Origin: Paraburkholderia agricolaris | GTDB taxonomy: Bacteria; Pseudomonadota; Gammaproteobacteria; Burkholderiales; Burkholderiaceae | Length of the DNA: 64,000 bases | Direction: 5' to 3' | NCBI RefSeq assembly: GCF_009455635.1 | Contig: NZ_QPER01000001.1 | Location: forward strand, 4,712,001-4,776,000 | In this document: in pieces, positions 22,475-31,197 of the stretch | Position numbering within the stretch: position 1 is the first letter of the stretch | Layout of the letters: each line of letters opens with the position of its first letter | Translations under genes and position numbers: made by a program | Notes under the pieces: generated by a model | The model's database searches: none | The model's input: the letters and a program-made list of their open reading frames with translations, nothing else | What the model was told of the DNA's origin: nothing

Positions 22475-22488
22475 ACTAACATGTTAGT
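22475..22488. promoter_or_regulatory. 14-bp palindrome, possible operator upstream of livK
   Basis: ACTAACATGTTAGT is a perfect palindrome about 180 bases upstream of the livK start, in a locally AT-richer patch. Its form fits a dimeric regulator's site. No regulator gene is adjacent, so the partner is unknown. Confidence 0.4.
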
Positions 22489-22625
22489 AGTATTGCGTTT
22501 TGCATCATTTACGGTCAATAGACTGTCGCCCGAATGCGGGTTTGTCCCGAAACCCGCTACCCAGCCACGTTGCGTTAACCCCACTTTGACCGCGCTTTCA
22601 TCATCTCCCATCAAACGCGGACAAT

Positions 22626-22658
22626 AAAAAAGACGCGTCAACTGCTCGCGTCTTTTTT
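22626..22658 (-). terminator. Intrinsic terminator after livK paralogue 2
   Basis: AAAAAAGACGCG (22626-22637) and CGCGTCTTTTTT (22647-22658) form a 12-bp stem around nine bases, with T-runs in both directions. It separates the transcripts of the two binding proteins. Confidence 0.85.
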
Positions 22659-22687
22659 GATGGGGTCCCGTATCGCGTCGCCTTCGC

Positions 22688-23854
22688 TCAGTCGCCGGAC
22701 AGCTTCCACTTACCGCCGACGATCTCCACCATCACACGCGCCCGCTGGTCGAGACCAGCATGGTCGTTCGCGCTCATGTTGAAGATGCCGTGGGAAGCGG
22801 GCATGTCTTTCGTGTTTTCGAGTGCCGCACGCAGCGCTTCGCGGAACGCAGGCGTGCCCGGCTGGGCTTTCTTCAGCGCAAGCGGGATCGCGCGTTGCAG
22901 CAGCAAGCCTGCATCCCATGCGTGACCGCCGAATGTCGACACCGAACCGGCGCCGTATGCGGCTTCATACGCATGCTTATATGCGAGCGAAGTATTCTTC
23001 ACCGGGTTCGAATCGGGCAATTGCTCAGCAACCAGCAGCGGACCGGCCGGCAGATAGGTGCCTTCGCAATCCTTGCCGCACACGCGCAGGAAGTCATTAT
23101 TGGCGACGCCGTGCGTCTGATAATACTTGCCCTGGTAGCCACGCTCCTTGAGGGTCTTTTGCGGCAGCGCAGCCGGGGTGCCCGCACCGGCGATCAGCAC
23201 CGCGTCGGGATGCTGCGACATGATCTTCAGCACCTGGCCGGTCACCGAAGCATCGCTACGCGCAAAGCGTTCGTTCGCGACGACCTTGATCTTCGCGAGA
23301 TCGGCCGCCTTGCCGAACTCCTTGAACCAGCTTTCACCGTACGCATCCGCAAAGCCGATGAACCCGACTGTCTTCACGCCGTGATTCGCCATGTGCTGCG
23401 CGATCGCGGTGGCCATCAGAATGTCGTTCTGCGGCGTCTTGAAGACCCATGCGCGCTTCGCGTCCATCGGTTCAACGATGCTCGCCGCCGCGGCCATGGA
23501 GATCATCGGCGTAGTGCTTTCAGCGGCGACGTCGATCATGGCCAGCGAGTTCGGCACGACGGTCGAACCGATCAATGCATCTACGTGATCTTCGCTAGTG
23601 AGCTTGCGCGCGTTCTTGACGGCCTGGGTCGAATCCGTGGCGTCGTCCAGCACGATGTAATCGATTTTCTGGCCCGCCACCTCTTTAGGCAGCAGCGCGA
23701 TTGTGTTCTTTTCCGGAATACCAAGCGATGCAGCCGGTCCGGTTGCCGATACCGTCACACCGATTTTCACGTCCGCGAATGCATGGCCGCTCCATGCTGC
23801 GGATACTCCCGTTGCGACCAATGCCGCGCTTATCCATCGCAATGCCGACTTCAT
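22688..23854 (-). CDS. Liv-type periplasmic binding protein, paralogue 2
   Basis: 388 residues. Same family and layout as the protein at 21133: signal peptide MKSALRWISAALVATGVSAAW..AFA, mature start DVKIGVTVSATGPAASLG, and the paired Cys in VCGKDCEGTYLPAGP. Differences between the two are spread through the protein rather than confined to one domain. It has its own terminator and its own roughly 500-base upstream region, so it is probably expressed separately and supplies the same membrane complex with a second specificity or affinity. That is inference. Confidence 0.9.
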   Translation of the reverse strand: MKSALRWISAALVATGVSAAWSGHAFADVKIGVTVSATGPAASLGIPEKNTIALLPKEVAGQKIDYIVLDDATDSTQAVKNARKLTSEDHVDALIGSTVVPNSLAMIDVAAESTTPMISMAAAASIVEPMDAKRAWVFKTPQNDILMATAIAQHMANHGVKTVGFIGFADAYGESWFKEFGKAADLAKIKVVANERFARSDASVTGQVLKIMSQHPDAVLIAGAGTPAALPQKTLKERGYQGKYYQTHGVANNDFLRVCGKDCEGTYLPAGPLLVAEQLPDSNPVKNTSLAYKHAYEAAYGAGSVSTFGGHAWDAGLLLQRAIPLALKKAQPGTPAFREALRAALENTKDMPASHGIFNMSANDHAGLDQRARVMVEIVGGKWKLSGD

Positions 23855-24374
23855 CCCGCTCCTCGAACTACCCCGTCATTCAATTGAATTTAAATCCATG
23901 AATTTCAATCGCCGACCAGGCGGTCGGTGAATGGCGAGTTTAGCGGACGAAAGCCCCGCACTGCAAGCATTTTGCAGGCTGGAAACTGTTGAACCCGGAT
24001 GTGGTTCGGTGAATAAAAAAGGGTCACCGAATTAGCAGAAGAATTGAATGGCGCTTTATGAAAAAGCCAAATAAAAAGCGCTGTTGGATATCAATCCAAC
24101 AGCGCTTTCGTCTGGGCACTGAGTGCCTCATTGTCTCCTCGTTCTCCACCTGCAAAATTCGTGGTGCATCAGAACTGCATGAAGATTAAACGAGCACCTA
24201 ATCCCTTACAACTAGCAATTACCCTAGTGGTGCACTGCGGCACAAATTTGGGGCACGTTTCGTGCGCCTTTGATCGCGGGTGGAAATTCACGCACAACAC
24301 AAGAGCAACTCTGGCCGATTCAGAGGTGCCGAATTATATCGGAGACCAAATCAATTTAAAATCCGCTGCCGTTT
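23855..24374. other. Gene-free gap with promoter region and terminator
   Basis: About 520 bases between livK paralogue 2 and livM. The part next to 23855 should hold the promoter of the binding protein. The hairpin at 24075-24108 is the only clear structure. The rest (24110-24370) is AT-richer than the coding neighbours and shows no gene. Confidence 0.55.
24075..24108 (-). terminator. Strong intrinsic terminator of the second liv operon
   Basis: AAAGCGCTGTTGGAT (24075-24089) pairs perfectly over 15 bp with ATCCAACAGCGCTTT (24094-24108) around ATCA. On the minus strand it is followed by TTTTTATT. It lies about 270 bases after the livM stop codon, so the operon would have a long 3' untranslated tail. 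Confidence 0.8.
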
Positions 24375-25349
24375 TCAGGCTCGCAATGGCCGCACTCGCG
24401 CGACAATCTCACCGACAATGCCGCGCCGGAACGCCAGCACGCAAGCAATGAAAATCACGCCGGTCACGATGGTCACGGACTCGCCAAGCGAGCGGAACCA
24501 GTCGATTCCGGTAGTGGCCGCCAGCGCCGTACCGATATCGCCGAGCCGGTCTTCGAGCGCTACGATCAGCGCCGCGCCGAGCAGCGGGCCAAACAACGTG
24601 CCCATGCCGCCCACCAGCGTCATCAGGATCACCAGACCCGACATGGTCCAGTACGCGTCGCTCAGCGTCTCAAAGCCCTGCACCAGCACCTTGAGCGAAC
24701 CCGCCAAACCGGCAAGCCCCGCGGACAGAATGAAAGCCAGCAACTTGAAGCGATCGGTGTCGTAGCCCAGCGATACGGCGCGCGGCTCGTTCTCCTTGAT
24801 CGCCACCAGCACCTGCCCGAACGGCGAGTGCACGATCCGCACGATCAGCAGGAACGCCGCCACCATCACGGCTAGCACGACAAAGTACAAAGTCACGTCC
24901 GACGACAGATCCAGCAGGCCGAACAGCTTGCCGCGCGGCACGCCTTGCAGCCCGTCCTCGCCGTGCGTGAACGGCGCCTGCAGGAACACGAAGTAGACCA
25001 TCTGCGCGAGCGCCAGCGTCACCATCGCAAAGTAGATGCCCTGCCGACGGATCGCAAACAGGCCGACCACCAGACCAAGCAGCGTCGCCGCAGCAGTGCC
25101 GGCCAGCACACCCAGCTCCGGCGAGAAGCCGAGCGTCTGCATTGCATAGCCGGTGACATAACCGGCCGAGGCGAGAAACATTGCGTGGCCGAACGAGAGC
25201 AAACCCGTGTAGCCGATCAGCAGATTGAAGGCCGCCGCGAACAACGCGAAGCACAGCACCTTCATGACGAACAGCGGATAGATGCCGAGCACGGGCACCG
25301 CGAGCAGCGCGATCAGCAGCAGACCGTAGAGCACTTTTCTCTGCATCAT
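24375..25349 (-). CDS. Liv/HAAT-type ABC permease (LivM), second system
   Basis: 324 residues. Multi-helix permease of the LivM type; the block NLLIGYTGLLSFGHAMFLA near residue 45 is the family signature. ATPase-contact region EPRAVSLGYDTDRFKLLAFILSA is present. The ATG overlaps the livH stop by 4 bases. Last gene of the operon livG-livF-SBP-livH-livM on the minus strand. Confidence 0.92.
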   Translation of the reverse strand: MMQRKVLYGLLLIALLAVPVLGIYPLFVMKVLCFALFAAAFNLLIGYTGLLSFGHAMFLASAGYVTGYAMQTLGFSPELGVLAGTAAATLLGLVVGLFAIRRQGIYFAMVTLALAQMVYFVFLQAPFTHGEDGLQGVPRGKLFGLLDLSSDVTLYFVVLAVMVAAFLLIVRIVHSPFGQVLVAIKENEPRAVSLGYDTDRFKLLAFILSAGLAGLAGSLKVLVQGFETLSDAYWTMSGLVILMTLVGGMGTLFGPLLGAALIVALEDRLGDIGTALAATTGIDWFRSLGESVTIVTGVIFIACVLAFRRGIVGEIVARVRPLRA

Positions 25350-26230
25350 TTTTCCTTGCCGAAGAGACCCGCCGGGCGCACCAGCAGCACGAGCGCCATG
25401 ATCACGAAGACGACGGTCGCCGACGCTTCCGGGTAAAACACGCGCGTCAGCCCTTCGATCACGCCGAGCATCAGGCCGGTCAGAATCGAGCCCATGATCG
25501 AACCCATGCCGCCGATCACGACCACCGCGAACACGGTGATGATCATTGGCTGGCCCATCAGCGGCGAGACCTGAATCACCGGCGCGGCCAGCACGCCGGC
25601 GAACGCCGCCAGCGCGACGCCGAAGCCATAGGTGAGCGTAATCATCAACGGCACGTTGACCCCGAAAGCCTCGACCAGTTTCGGGTTTTCAGTGCCTGCG
25701 CGCAGATAGGCGCCAAGGCGCGTCTTCTCGATCACGAACCACGTCGCGAAGCAGATCACGAGCGACGCCACCACCACCCACGCGCGATAGTTCGGCAGGT
25801 ACATGAAGCCGAGATCGGTCGCGCCAGAGAGTGCTGCCGGCACGTCGTAGGGCTGGCCGGAAGAACCGTAGATCGAACGGAACACGCCTTCGACAACCAG
25901 CGTGAGTCCAAAGGTGAGCAGCAGCCCATACAGATGATCGAGCTTGTACAGCCAGCGCAACATCGAGCGTTCGATCACGATGCCGAACACGCCGACAATC
26001 AGCGGTGCGAGCACCAGCATCACCCAGTACGGCAGACCGAAATACGACAGGCCCATCCACGCGAGCATCGCGCCAAGCATGAACAACGCGCCGTGCGCGA
26101 AATTGATCACGTTGAGCAAGCCGAAGATCACTGCAAGGCCCAGGCTCAGAATCGCGTAGAACGAGCCGTTCACGAGCCCCAGCAACAACTGGCTCAGCAT
26201 CGCCGGTAGCGGAACGCCAAAGATTTCCAT
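25346..26230 (-). CDS. Liv/HAAT-type ABC permease (LivH), second system
   Basis: 294 residues, normal LivH length. Starts MEIFGVPLPAMLSQLLLGLVNGSFYAILSLGLAVIFGLLN (typical first helices), with INFAHGALFMLGA and the C-terminal GLFGKEK. Translationally coupled to livM. Sits 197 bases after the binding-protein gene at 26428. Confidence 0.93.
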   Translation of the reverse strand: MEIFGVPLPAMLSQLLLGLVNGSFYAILSLGLAVIFGLLNVINFAHGALFMLGAMLAWMGLSYFGLPYWVMLVLAPLIVGVFGIVIERSMLRWLYKLDHLYGLLLTFGLTLVVEGVFRSIYGSSGQPYDVPAALSGATDLGFMYLPNYRAWVVVASLVICFATWFVIEKTRLGAYLRAGTENPKLVEAFGVNVPLMITLTYGFGVALAAFAGVLAAPVIQVSPLMGQPMIITVFAVVVIGGMGSIMGSILTGLMLGVIEGLTRVFYPEASATVVFVIMALVLLVRPAGLFGKEK

Positions 26231-26427
26231 TGAAGCCTTAATCCCTTAAGCCATCGTCAGGATGAGATCGGTTATGTACGGTCCGCCCGGCATGCGATCG
26301 GCGAGTCATCCGCCCGACCGCATGCCGGCATGTGAAGCGGCTTGCCATCATCCTGTGTACCAACGTGGCACTATGCAATTCCCGCCCGGCGAGGCAGGAT
26401 GATGGTCATCTGGTTATCAGTCTGCGT

Positions 26428-27642
26428 TTATTTCCACAACGTGCAGCGCGTCTGCGCCTTGGTCGTGAACGCCTGTTCACCCGGGATCGTCGCCATGATC
26501 TTGTAGTAGTCCCACGGCTCTTTGGATTCGGCCGGCGTCTTCACCTGCATCAGGTACATGTCGTGGATCATGCTGCCGTCCTGACGGATGTAGCCCTTCG
26601 CGTAGAAGTCGTCGATCTTGGTCTTCTTCAGTTGCGCCATCACCTTATCGCTGTCTGTCGAGCCGACGGCTTTCACCGCGTTCAGATAGGTCATGGTCGC
26701 CGAGTAATCAGCCGCTTGCAGGCTCGACGGCATCTTCTTCATCTTGTCGAAATAGCGCTGCGCCCACTTGCGCGTGGCGGCGTCCTTGTTCCAGTACCAG
26801 CTGTCTGTCAGCACCAGACCTTGCGTGGTTTCCAGACCCAGACTATGCACGTCGTCGATGAACATCAGCAGCGCAGCCAGCTTCATCGTCTTCGTGATGC
26901 CGAATTCCTTCGCGGCCTTGATCGAGTTGACCGTATCGCCGCCGGCATTCGCGAGGCCAAGAATTTGCGCCTTCGAGGCCTGCGCCTGCAACAGGAACGA
27001 CGAGAAGTCCGAAGCCGACAGCGGCGCACGCACGGCGCCCAGCACCTGCCCGCCATTCGCCTTCACGACGTCCGAAGTCGCCTTTTCCAGTGCCTTGCCG
27101 AACGCGTAGTCGGCCGTCAGGAAGTACCACGTCTTGCCGCCCTGCTTCGTCACGGCCGAACCCGTGCCGTTGGCCAGCGCCGTGGTGTCGTACGCGTAAT
27201 GGACCGTGTACGGGGTGCACTGCTCGTTGGTCAGCGTGTCGGCGCCGGCGCCGATATTGATGTAGACCTTGTGCTTCTCGCCGGCCACCGTGTTCATCGC
27301 CAGACCGGTCGCCGAGTTCGTGCCGCCGATCAGCAGATCGACGCCGTCACGATCGAACCACTCACGCGCGCGCGACGAGGCAATATCCGCCTTGTTCTGG
27401 TGATCGGCGTAGACCAGCGTAATCGGCTTGCCGTTGACCTTGCCGCCGAAGTCGGCGATCGCCATGCGGATCGCTTCGAGGCCGCCCTGGCCGTCGATGT
27501 CCGCATACAGACCCGACAGGTCGGTGATGAAGCCGATCTTCACCGCATCGTCGGCCGCTTGCGCGCTCGTCATCGTCAACGCGGCGCCGGCGGCAACCGC
27601 GAAACACAGTGTGGCAAGCCGCGCGAGTGGGTTCTTTTTCAT
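26428..27642 (-). CDS. Periplasmic binding protein of the second Liv-type system
   Basis: 404 residues. The start at 27642 (MKKNPLARLATLCF) has AGGAGACAGGA before it and yields a signal peptide ending near TSAQA. The mature part starts DDAVKIGFITDLSGLYADIDG. It is only distantly related to the two LivK-like proteins at 21-24 kb; the length and the motif GGTNSATGLAMNTVAGE resemble binding proteins annotated for aromatic or other small acids rather than leucine. Ligand unknown. The gene is in mid-operon between livF and livH. Confidence 0.88.
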   Translation of the reverse strand: MKKNPLARLATLCFAVAAGAALTMTSAQAADDAVKIGFITDLSGLYADIDGQGGLEAIRMAIADFGGKVNGKPITLVYADHQNKADIASSRAREWFDRDGVDLLIGGTNSATGLAMNTVAGEKHKVYINIGAGADTLTNEQCTPYTVHYAYDTTALANGTGSAVTKQGGKTWYFLTADYAFGKALEKATSDVVKANGGQVLGAVRAPLSASDFSSFLLQAQASKAQILGLANAGGDTVNSIKAAKEFGITKTMKLAALLMFIDDVHSLGLETTQGLVLTDSWYWNKDAATRKWAQRYFDKMKKMPSSLQAADYSATMTYLNAVKAVGSTDSDKVMAQLKKTKIDDFYAKGYIRQDGSMIHDMYLMQVKTPAESKEPWDYYKIMATIPGEQAFTTKAQTRCTLWK

Positions 27643-27693
27643 TCCTGTCTCCTGTTTCTTCACTTGTGGTTATCAGAGGCAATCGGACGCTTT

Positions 27694-28452
27694 TTATACG
27701 CCCAGTAGGTCGTGCAACACCGGCATCTTGCTTTCGAGCTCGTTGGCCTCGAAGTGCTCGACGATCGCACCGTGCTCCATCACGTAAAAGCGATCGGCAA
27801 GTGGAGCGGCAAAGCGGAAATTCTGTTCAACCATCACGACCGTGTAGCCGCGCGCCTTGAGCGTCATGATCATGCGTGCCAGCGCTTGCACGATGACGGG
27901 CGCGAGGCCTTCCGAGATTTCGTCGAGCAGCAGCAAACTCGCGCCGGTACGAAGAATGCGCGCGACGGCCAGCATCTGCTGTTCGCCGCCCGAAAGCCGT
28001 GTGCCCTGGCTCATGCGGCGTTCCTGCAGATTCGGGAACATCGAATAGATTTCTTCGAGCGACATCATGTGGGCCTTGTCGCCGACGGGTGGCGGCAACA
28101 GCAGGTTTTCCTCGCATGAGAGGCTCGAAAAAATGCCGCGCTCTTCCGGACAATAGCCAATGCCGCAATGCGCGATGCGATGCGTGGGCAGGTTGATGGT
28201 TTCGCGTCCGCCGATGCGGATCGAACCGGTGCGTCGGCCCGTTAGCCCCATGATTGCGCGCAGTGTGGTGGTGCGCCCCGCGCCGTTACGGCCCAGCAGC
28301 GTGACAACTTCGCCGCGGTTCACCGTCAGGTCGACGCCATGCAGGATATGGGACTCCCCGTACCATGCCTGCAAACCCGCGATCTCCAGCGCGGGGGCAC
28401 CCCCAGCCGTGCCGCTCACCTCGACGCTTTCGCGCTCGGCAATCGTATTCAT
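27694..28452 (-). CDS. Liv/HAAT-type ABC ATPase (LivF), Walker A Lys replaced by Arg
   Basis: 252 residues. LivF-type ATPase: signature RLSGGEQQMLAVARIL and Walker B LLLLDEISEGLAP, in which the usual DEPxxGL is DEISEGL. The Walker A loop reads GRNGAGRTT: residue 60 is Arg (codon CGC, plus strand 28273-28275) where the ATP-binding Lys normally stands. The frame and flanking sequence are intact, so it is not a decayed gene. The unusual loop may be a subfamily trait. It has an N-terminal extension of about 20 residues before the ATPase core and overlaps livG by 4 bases. Confidence 0.9.
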   Translation of the reverse strand: MNTIAERESVEVSGTAGGAPALEIAGLQAWYGESHILHGVDLTVNRGEVVTLLGRNGAGRTTTLRAIMGLTGRRTGSIRIGGRETINLPTHRIAHCGIGYCPEERGIFSSLSCEENLLLPPPVGDKAHMMSLEEIYSMFPNLQERRMSQGTRLSGGEQQMLAVARILRTGASLLLLDEISEGLAPVIVQALARMIMTLKARGYTVVMVEQNFRFAAPLADRFYVMEHGAIVEHFEANELESKMPVLHDLLGV

Positions 28453-29228
28453 GCGTGGGCTCCGGCAAGCGCAGCGTCCGCGCTGCCCATATAGGCCTGC
28501 ATCACGAGCGGATTCTTCGACACTTCGGCATAGCTGCCTTCGGCGAGCACTTCGCCTCGTTGCAGGACGGTGATGGTGTCGGAGATCCCGGCGATCACAT
28601 TCATGTTGTGCTCGACCATCAGGATCGTACGGCCGCTCGAGACTTTCTTGATCAACGCCGTGACGCGATCGACGTCTTCATGGCCCATGCCTTGCGTGGG
28701 TTCGTCGAGCAGCATCAACTCGGGCTCCATCGCGAGTGTGGTGGCAATTTCCAGCGCGCGCTTGCGGCCATATGAAAGCTCGACCGTCAATACATCGGCG
28801 AAATCGGTCAAACCGACTTGCGTGAGCAGGTCCATCGCCCGATCGTCGAGTTGATGCAGCGTGCGTTCGCTCTTCCAGAAGTGAAATGCCGTGCCGAGCA
28901 CGCGCTGCAAACCGATGCGCACGTTCTGCAATGCCGTCAGATGCGGAAATACGGCGGAGATCTGAAACGAGCGGATGATGCCGCGCCGGGCGATTTGCGC
29001 CGGACGTTCATTGGTGATGTCGATCCCGTTGAAGACGATCTGGCCCGCAGTCGGTTCCAGAAATTTGGTGAGCAGATTGAAGCAGGTGGTCTTGCCAGCC
29101 CCATTCGGGCCGATCAGCGCATGGATCGAGCCACGGCGCACGCGCAGGTTCACCCCGTTCACGGCAATGAAGCCTTTGAACTCGCGGGTGAGGCCGCGCG
29201 TTTCGAGAATCGTATCGCCGAGAATCAT
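28449..29228 (-). CDS. Liv/HAAT-type ABC ATPase (LivG), second system
   Basis: 259 residues. Walker A GPNGAGKTT with normal Lys, LivG signature LSYGRKRALEIATTLAM and Walker B LMLLDEPTQGM. The ATG at 29228 has GGAAGGGAAC before it; an in-frame ATG four codons upstream is less well supplied. First gene of the five-gene operon, with the promoter in the 244-base gap up to 29472. Confidence 0.92.
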   Translation of the reverse strand: MILGDTILETRGLTREFKGFIAVNGVNLRVRRGSIHALIGPNGAGKTTCFNLLTKFLEPTAGQIVFNGIDITNERPAQIARRGIIRSFQISAVFPHLTALQNVRIGLQRVLGTAFHFWKSERTLHQLDDRAMDLLTQVGLTDFADVLTVELSYGRKRALEIATTLAMEPELMLLDEPTQGMGHEDVDRVTALIKKVSSGRTILMVEHNMNVIAGISDTITVLQRGEVLAEGSYAEVSKNPLVMQAYMGSADAALAGAHA

Positions 29229-29472
29229 GTTCCCTTCCATACGGAGTAAGGCGAAGCACTACGATCTTCCGCGCGAACGGCTGCGCGACGTTTGATAACG
29301 GCGACACCCCCGTGCCGCTCGTTGGCGTGCTGCACCAATCCGGACGGTAATCCATGGGGCGACACGCAGCATGGCTGCCATTGTCGCGCCAATGATGCAG
29401 CGCATTCATTGGGATTTGCACTTAGTGGATGACGACTGCATGCGCCAAAGGTAAGGCTGGCCCCAAGGCATG

Positions 29473-31179
29473 TCACACGGCGGACATGGACGGCGCCGCG
29501 CTCGTTTGAACAGGGACGCTGCCGGCCACACGCGCGCGACGGTCTTCGCGGATCATGTCGCTGGCGCGTTCGGCGATCATCAGCGTCGGCGAATTGGTGT
29601 TGCCCGAGGTGATGAAAGGCATGATCGACGCATCGACCACACGCAATCCGTCAACGCCGAGAACGCGTAAGCGGTTGTCGACGACGGTGCCGGGATCGTC
29701 GGTGGTGCCCATGCGGCAGGTGCCGACCGGATGAAAGATGGTGGTGCCGACCGCGCCTGCGGCCTGCTGAAGCTCTTCTTCGGTCTGGTACTGGATGCCG
29801 GGCAGAATCTCCTGCGGCCGATAGGGTGCGAGCGCGGGTGCAGCGGCGATGCGGCGCGTGAGGCGCAACGCGTTGGCGGCGACATGCCGGTCGTAATCGG
29901 TGGACAGGTAGTTCGGCGCGATCAACGGTGGCGTCGACGCATCGGGTGATTCGATATGAATACTGCCACGCGAGGTCGGCCGCAACTGGCACACTGACGC
30001 GGTGAACGCGTTGAAGCGATGCAGCGGTTCACCAAAACGATCGAGCGAGAGCGGCTGCACGTGATACTCGAGGTCGGGGCGCGTCAGCAGGCGATCGTCC
30101 GGATCGGATTTGGCGAATGCGCCGAGTTGCGACGGTGACATCGACATGGGGCCGCTTTGAAAAAGCGCGTACTGCATGCCGATCATCAGCTTGCCCCACC
30201 AATGAGCGGAGGCGGTATTGAGCGTGCGCACGCCGTCGACTTTATAGGCCATACGCAATTGCAGATGGTCCTGCAAATTCTCGCCGACCCCGCGCAGATC
30301 CTTTACGACCTCGATGCCAAGATTTTGCAGACGCGCGCCATTGCCGATTCCCGAGAGTTCGAGCAATTGTGGTGAGTTGACTGCGCCGGAACTGAGGATC
30401 ACTTCACAACGGGCTTTGGCAAGATAGTCGGTGTTATCGCCGCGATATTCGACGCCGGTGCAGCGGCGTCCTTCGAACACGACGCGCTGGGTGTGCGCGC
30501 CGGTAATGACGGTGAGATTCGGACGTTTGAGCGCCGGACGCAGGAATGCTTTCGATGCGTTCCAACGGATACCGCGTTTCTGATTGACGTCGAAGTAGCC
30601 GACGCCGGTGTTGTCGCCGCGATTGAAGTCGTCGGTGGCGGGTATGCCGGTTTGTTGCGCCGCTTGCGAGAACTCCTCGAGGATCTTCCATTTCAGACGC
30701 TGCTTTTCGACACGCCATGGGCCGCCTGCTCCATGCGATTCGGATACACCGGCGTGGTGGTCTTCGCTACGTTTGAAGATTGGGAGGACGGCGTTCCAGG
30801 ACCACGAGGCGTCATTGGTGACGCGGGCCCATTCATCGTAGTCTTCGCGCTGGCCGCGCATGTAGATCATGCCGTTGATCGACGAACTGCCGCCCAGTAC
30901 GCGTCCGCGGGGATATGAGAGGGAGCGGCCGTTCAGGCCGGGTTCCGATTGGGTTTTGTAGAGCCAGTCCGTGCGGGGATTGCCGATGCAGTAGAGGTAG
31001 CCTACCGGTACGTGGATCCAGTGGTAGTCGTCTTTGCCGCCGGCTTCCAGGAGCAGGACCTGGATTTCCGGGTCTTCCGAAAGGCGGTTGGCGAGGACGC
31101 AACCTGCCGTGCCGGCGCCTACTATGATGTAGTCGAATTCGCCTTCCAGGCGGGGGGGTGTTTTTTCTGTGATGCTCAT
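29473..31179 (-). CDS. GMC-family FAD-dependent alcohol/choline dehydrogenase
   Basis: 568 residues. Oxidises a primary alcohol to an aldehyde with FAD. The ADP-binding motif is YIIVGAGTAGCVLANRL near the N-terminus, followed by the GMC signature 1 GRVLGGSSSINGMIYMRG and signature 2 GAVNSPQLLELSGIG. The C-terminal catalytic block HPVGTCRMG has the active-site His. Family includes BetA, but without a betB or betI neighbour the substrate is open. Upstream on the same strand, beyond a repeat element, is mmsA; an alcohol-to-aldehyde-to-acyl-CoA pair is plausible but not shown. AGGAGACGAAACG precedes the ATG. Confidence 0.88.
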   Translation of the reverse strand: MSITEKTPPRLEGEFDYIIVGAGTAGCVLANRLSEDPEIQVLLLEAGGKDDYHWIHVPVGYLYCIGNPRTDWLYKTQSEPGLNGRSLSYPRGRVLGGSSSINGMIYMRGQREDYDEWARVTNDASWSWNAVLPIFKRSEDHHAGVSESHGAGGPWRVEKQRLKWKILEEFSQAAQQTGIPATDDFNRGDNTGVGYFDVNQKRGIRWNASKAFLRPALKRPNLTVITGAHTQRVVFEGRRCTGVEYRGDNTDYLAKARCEVILSSGAVNSPQLLELSGIGNGARLQNLGIEVVKDLRGVGENLQDHLQLRMAYKVDGVRTLNTASAHWWGKLMIGMQYALFQSGPMSMSPSQLGAFAKSDPDDRLLTRPDLEYHVQPLSLDRFGEPLHRFNAFTASVCQLRPTSRGSIHIESPDASTPPLIAPNYLSTDYDRHVAANALRLTRRIAAAPALAPYRPQEILPGIQYQTEEELQQAAGAVGTTIFHPVGTCRMGTTDDPGTVVDNRLRVLGVDGLRVVDASIMPFITSGNTNSPTLMIAERASDMIREDRRARVAGSVPVQTSAAPSMSAV

Positions 31180-31197
31180 CGTTTCGTCTCCTAAGCT

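Larger units (their letters stand above)
22294..22687. other. Gap between the two livK paralogues, with palindromic operator candidate
   Basis: About 390 bases. It holds the terminator of the upstream paralogue (22626-22658), and toward livK the perfect 14-bp palindrome ACTAACATGTTAGT at 22475-22488. No open frame here is convincing. Confidence 0.6.

Noticed and set aside
26332..27708. 458-codon plus-strand open frame across the binding-protein gene
   Set aside because: Antisense shadow with an Arg-rich composition; the minus-strand binding protein has a signal peptide and family motifs.
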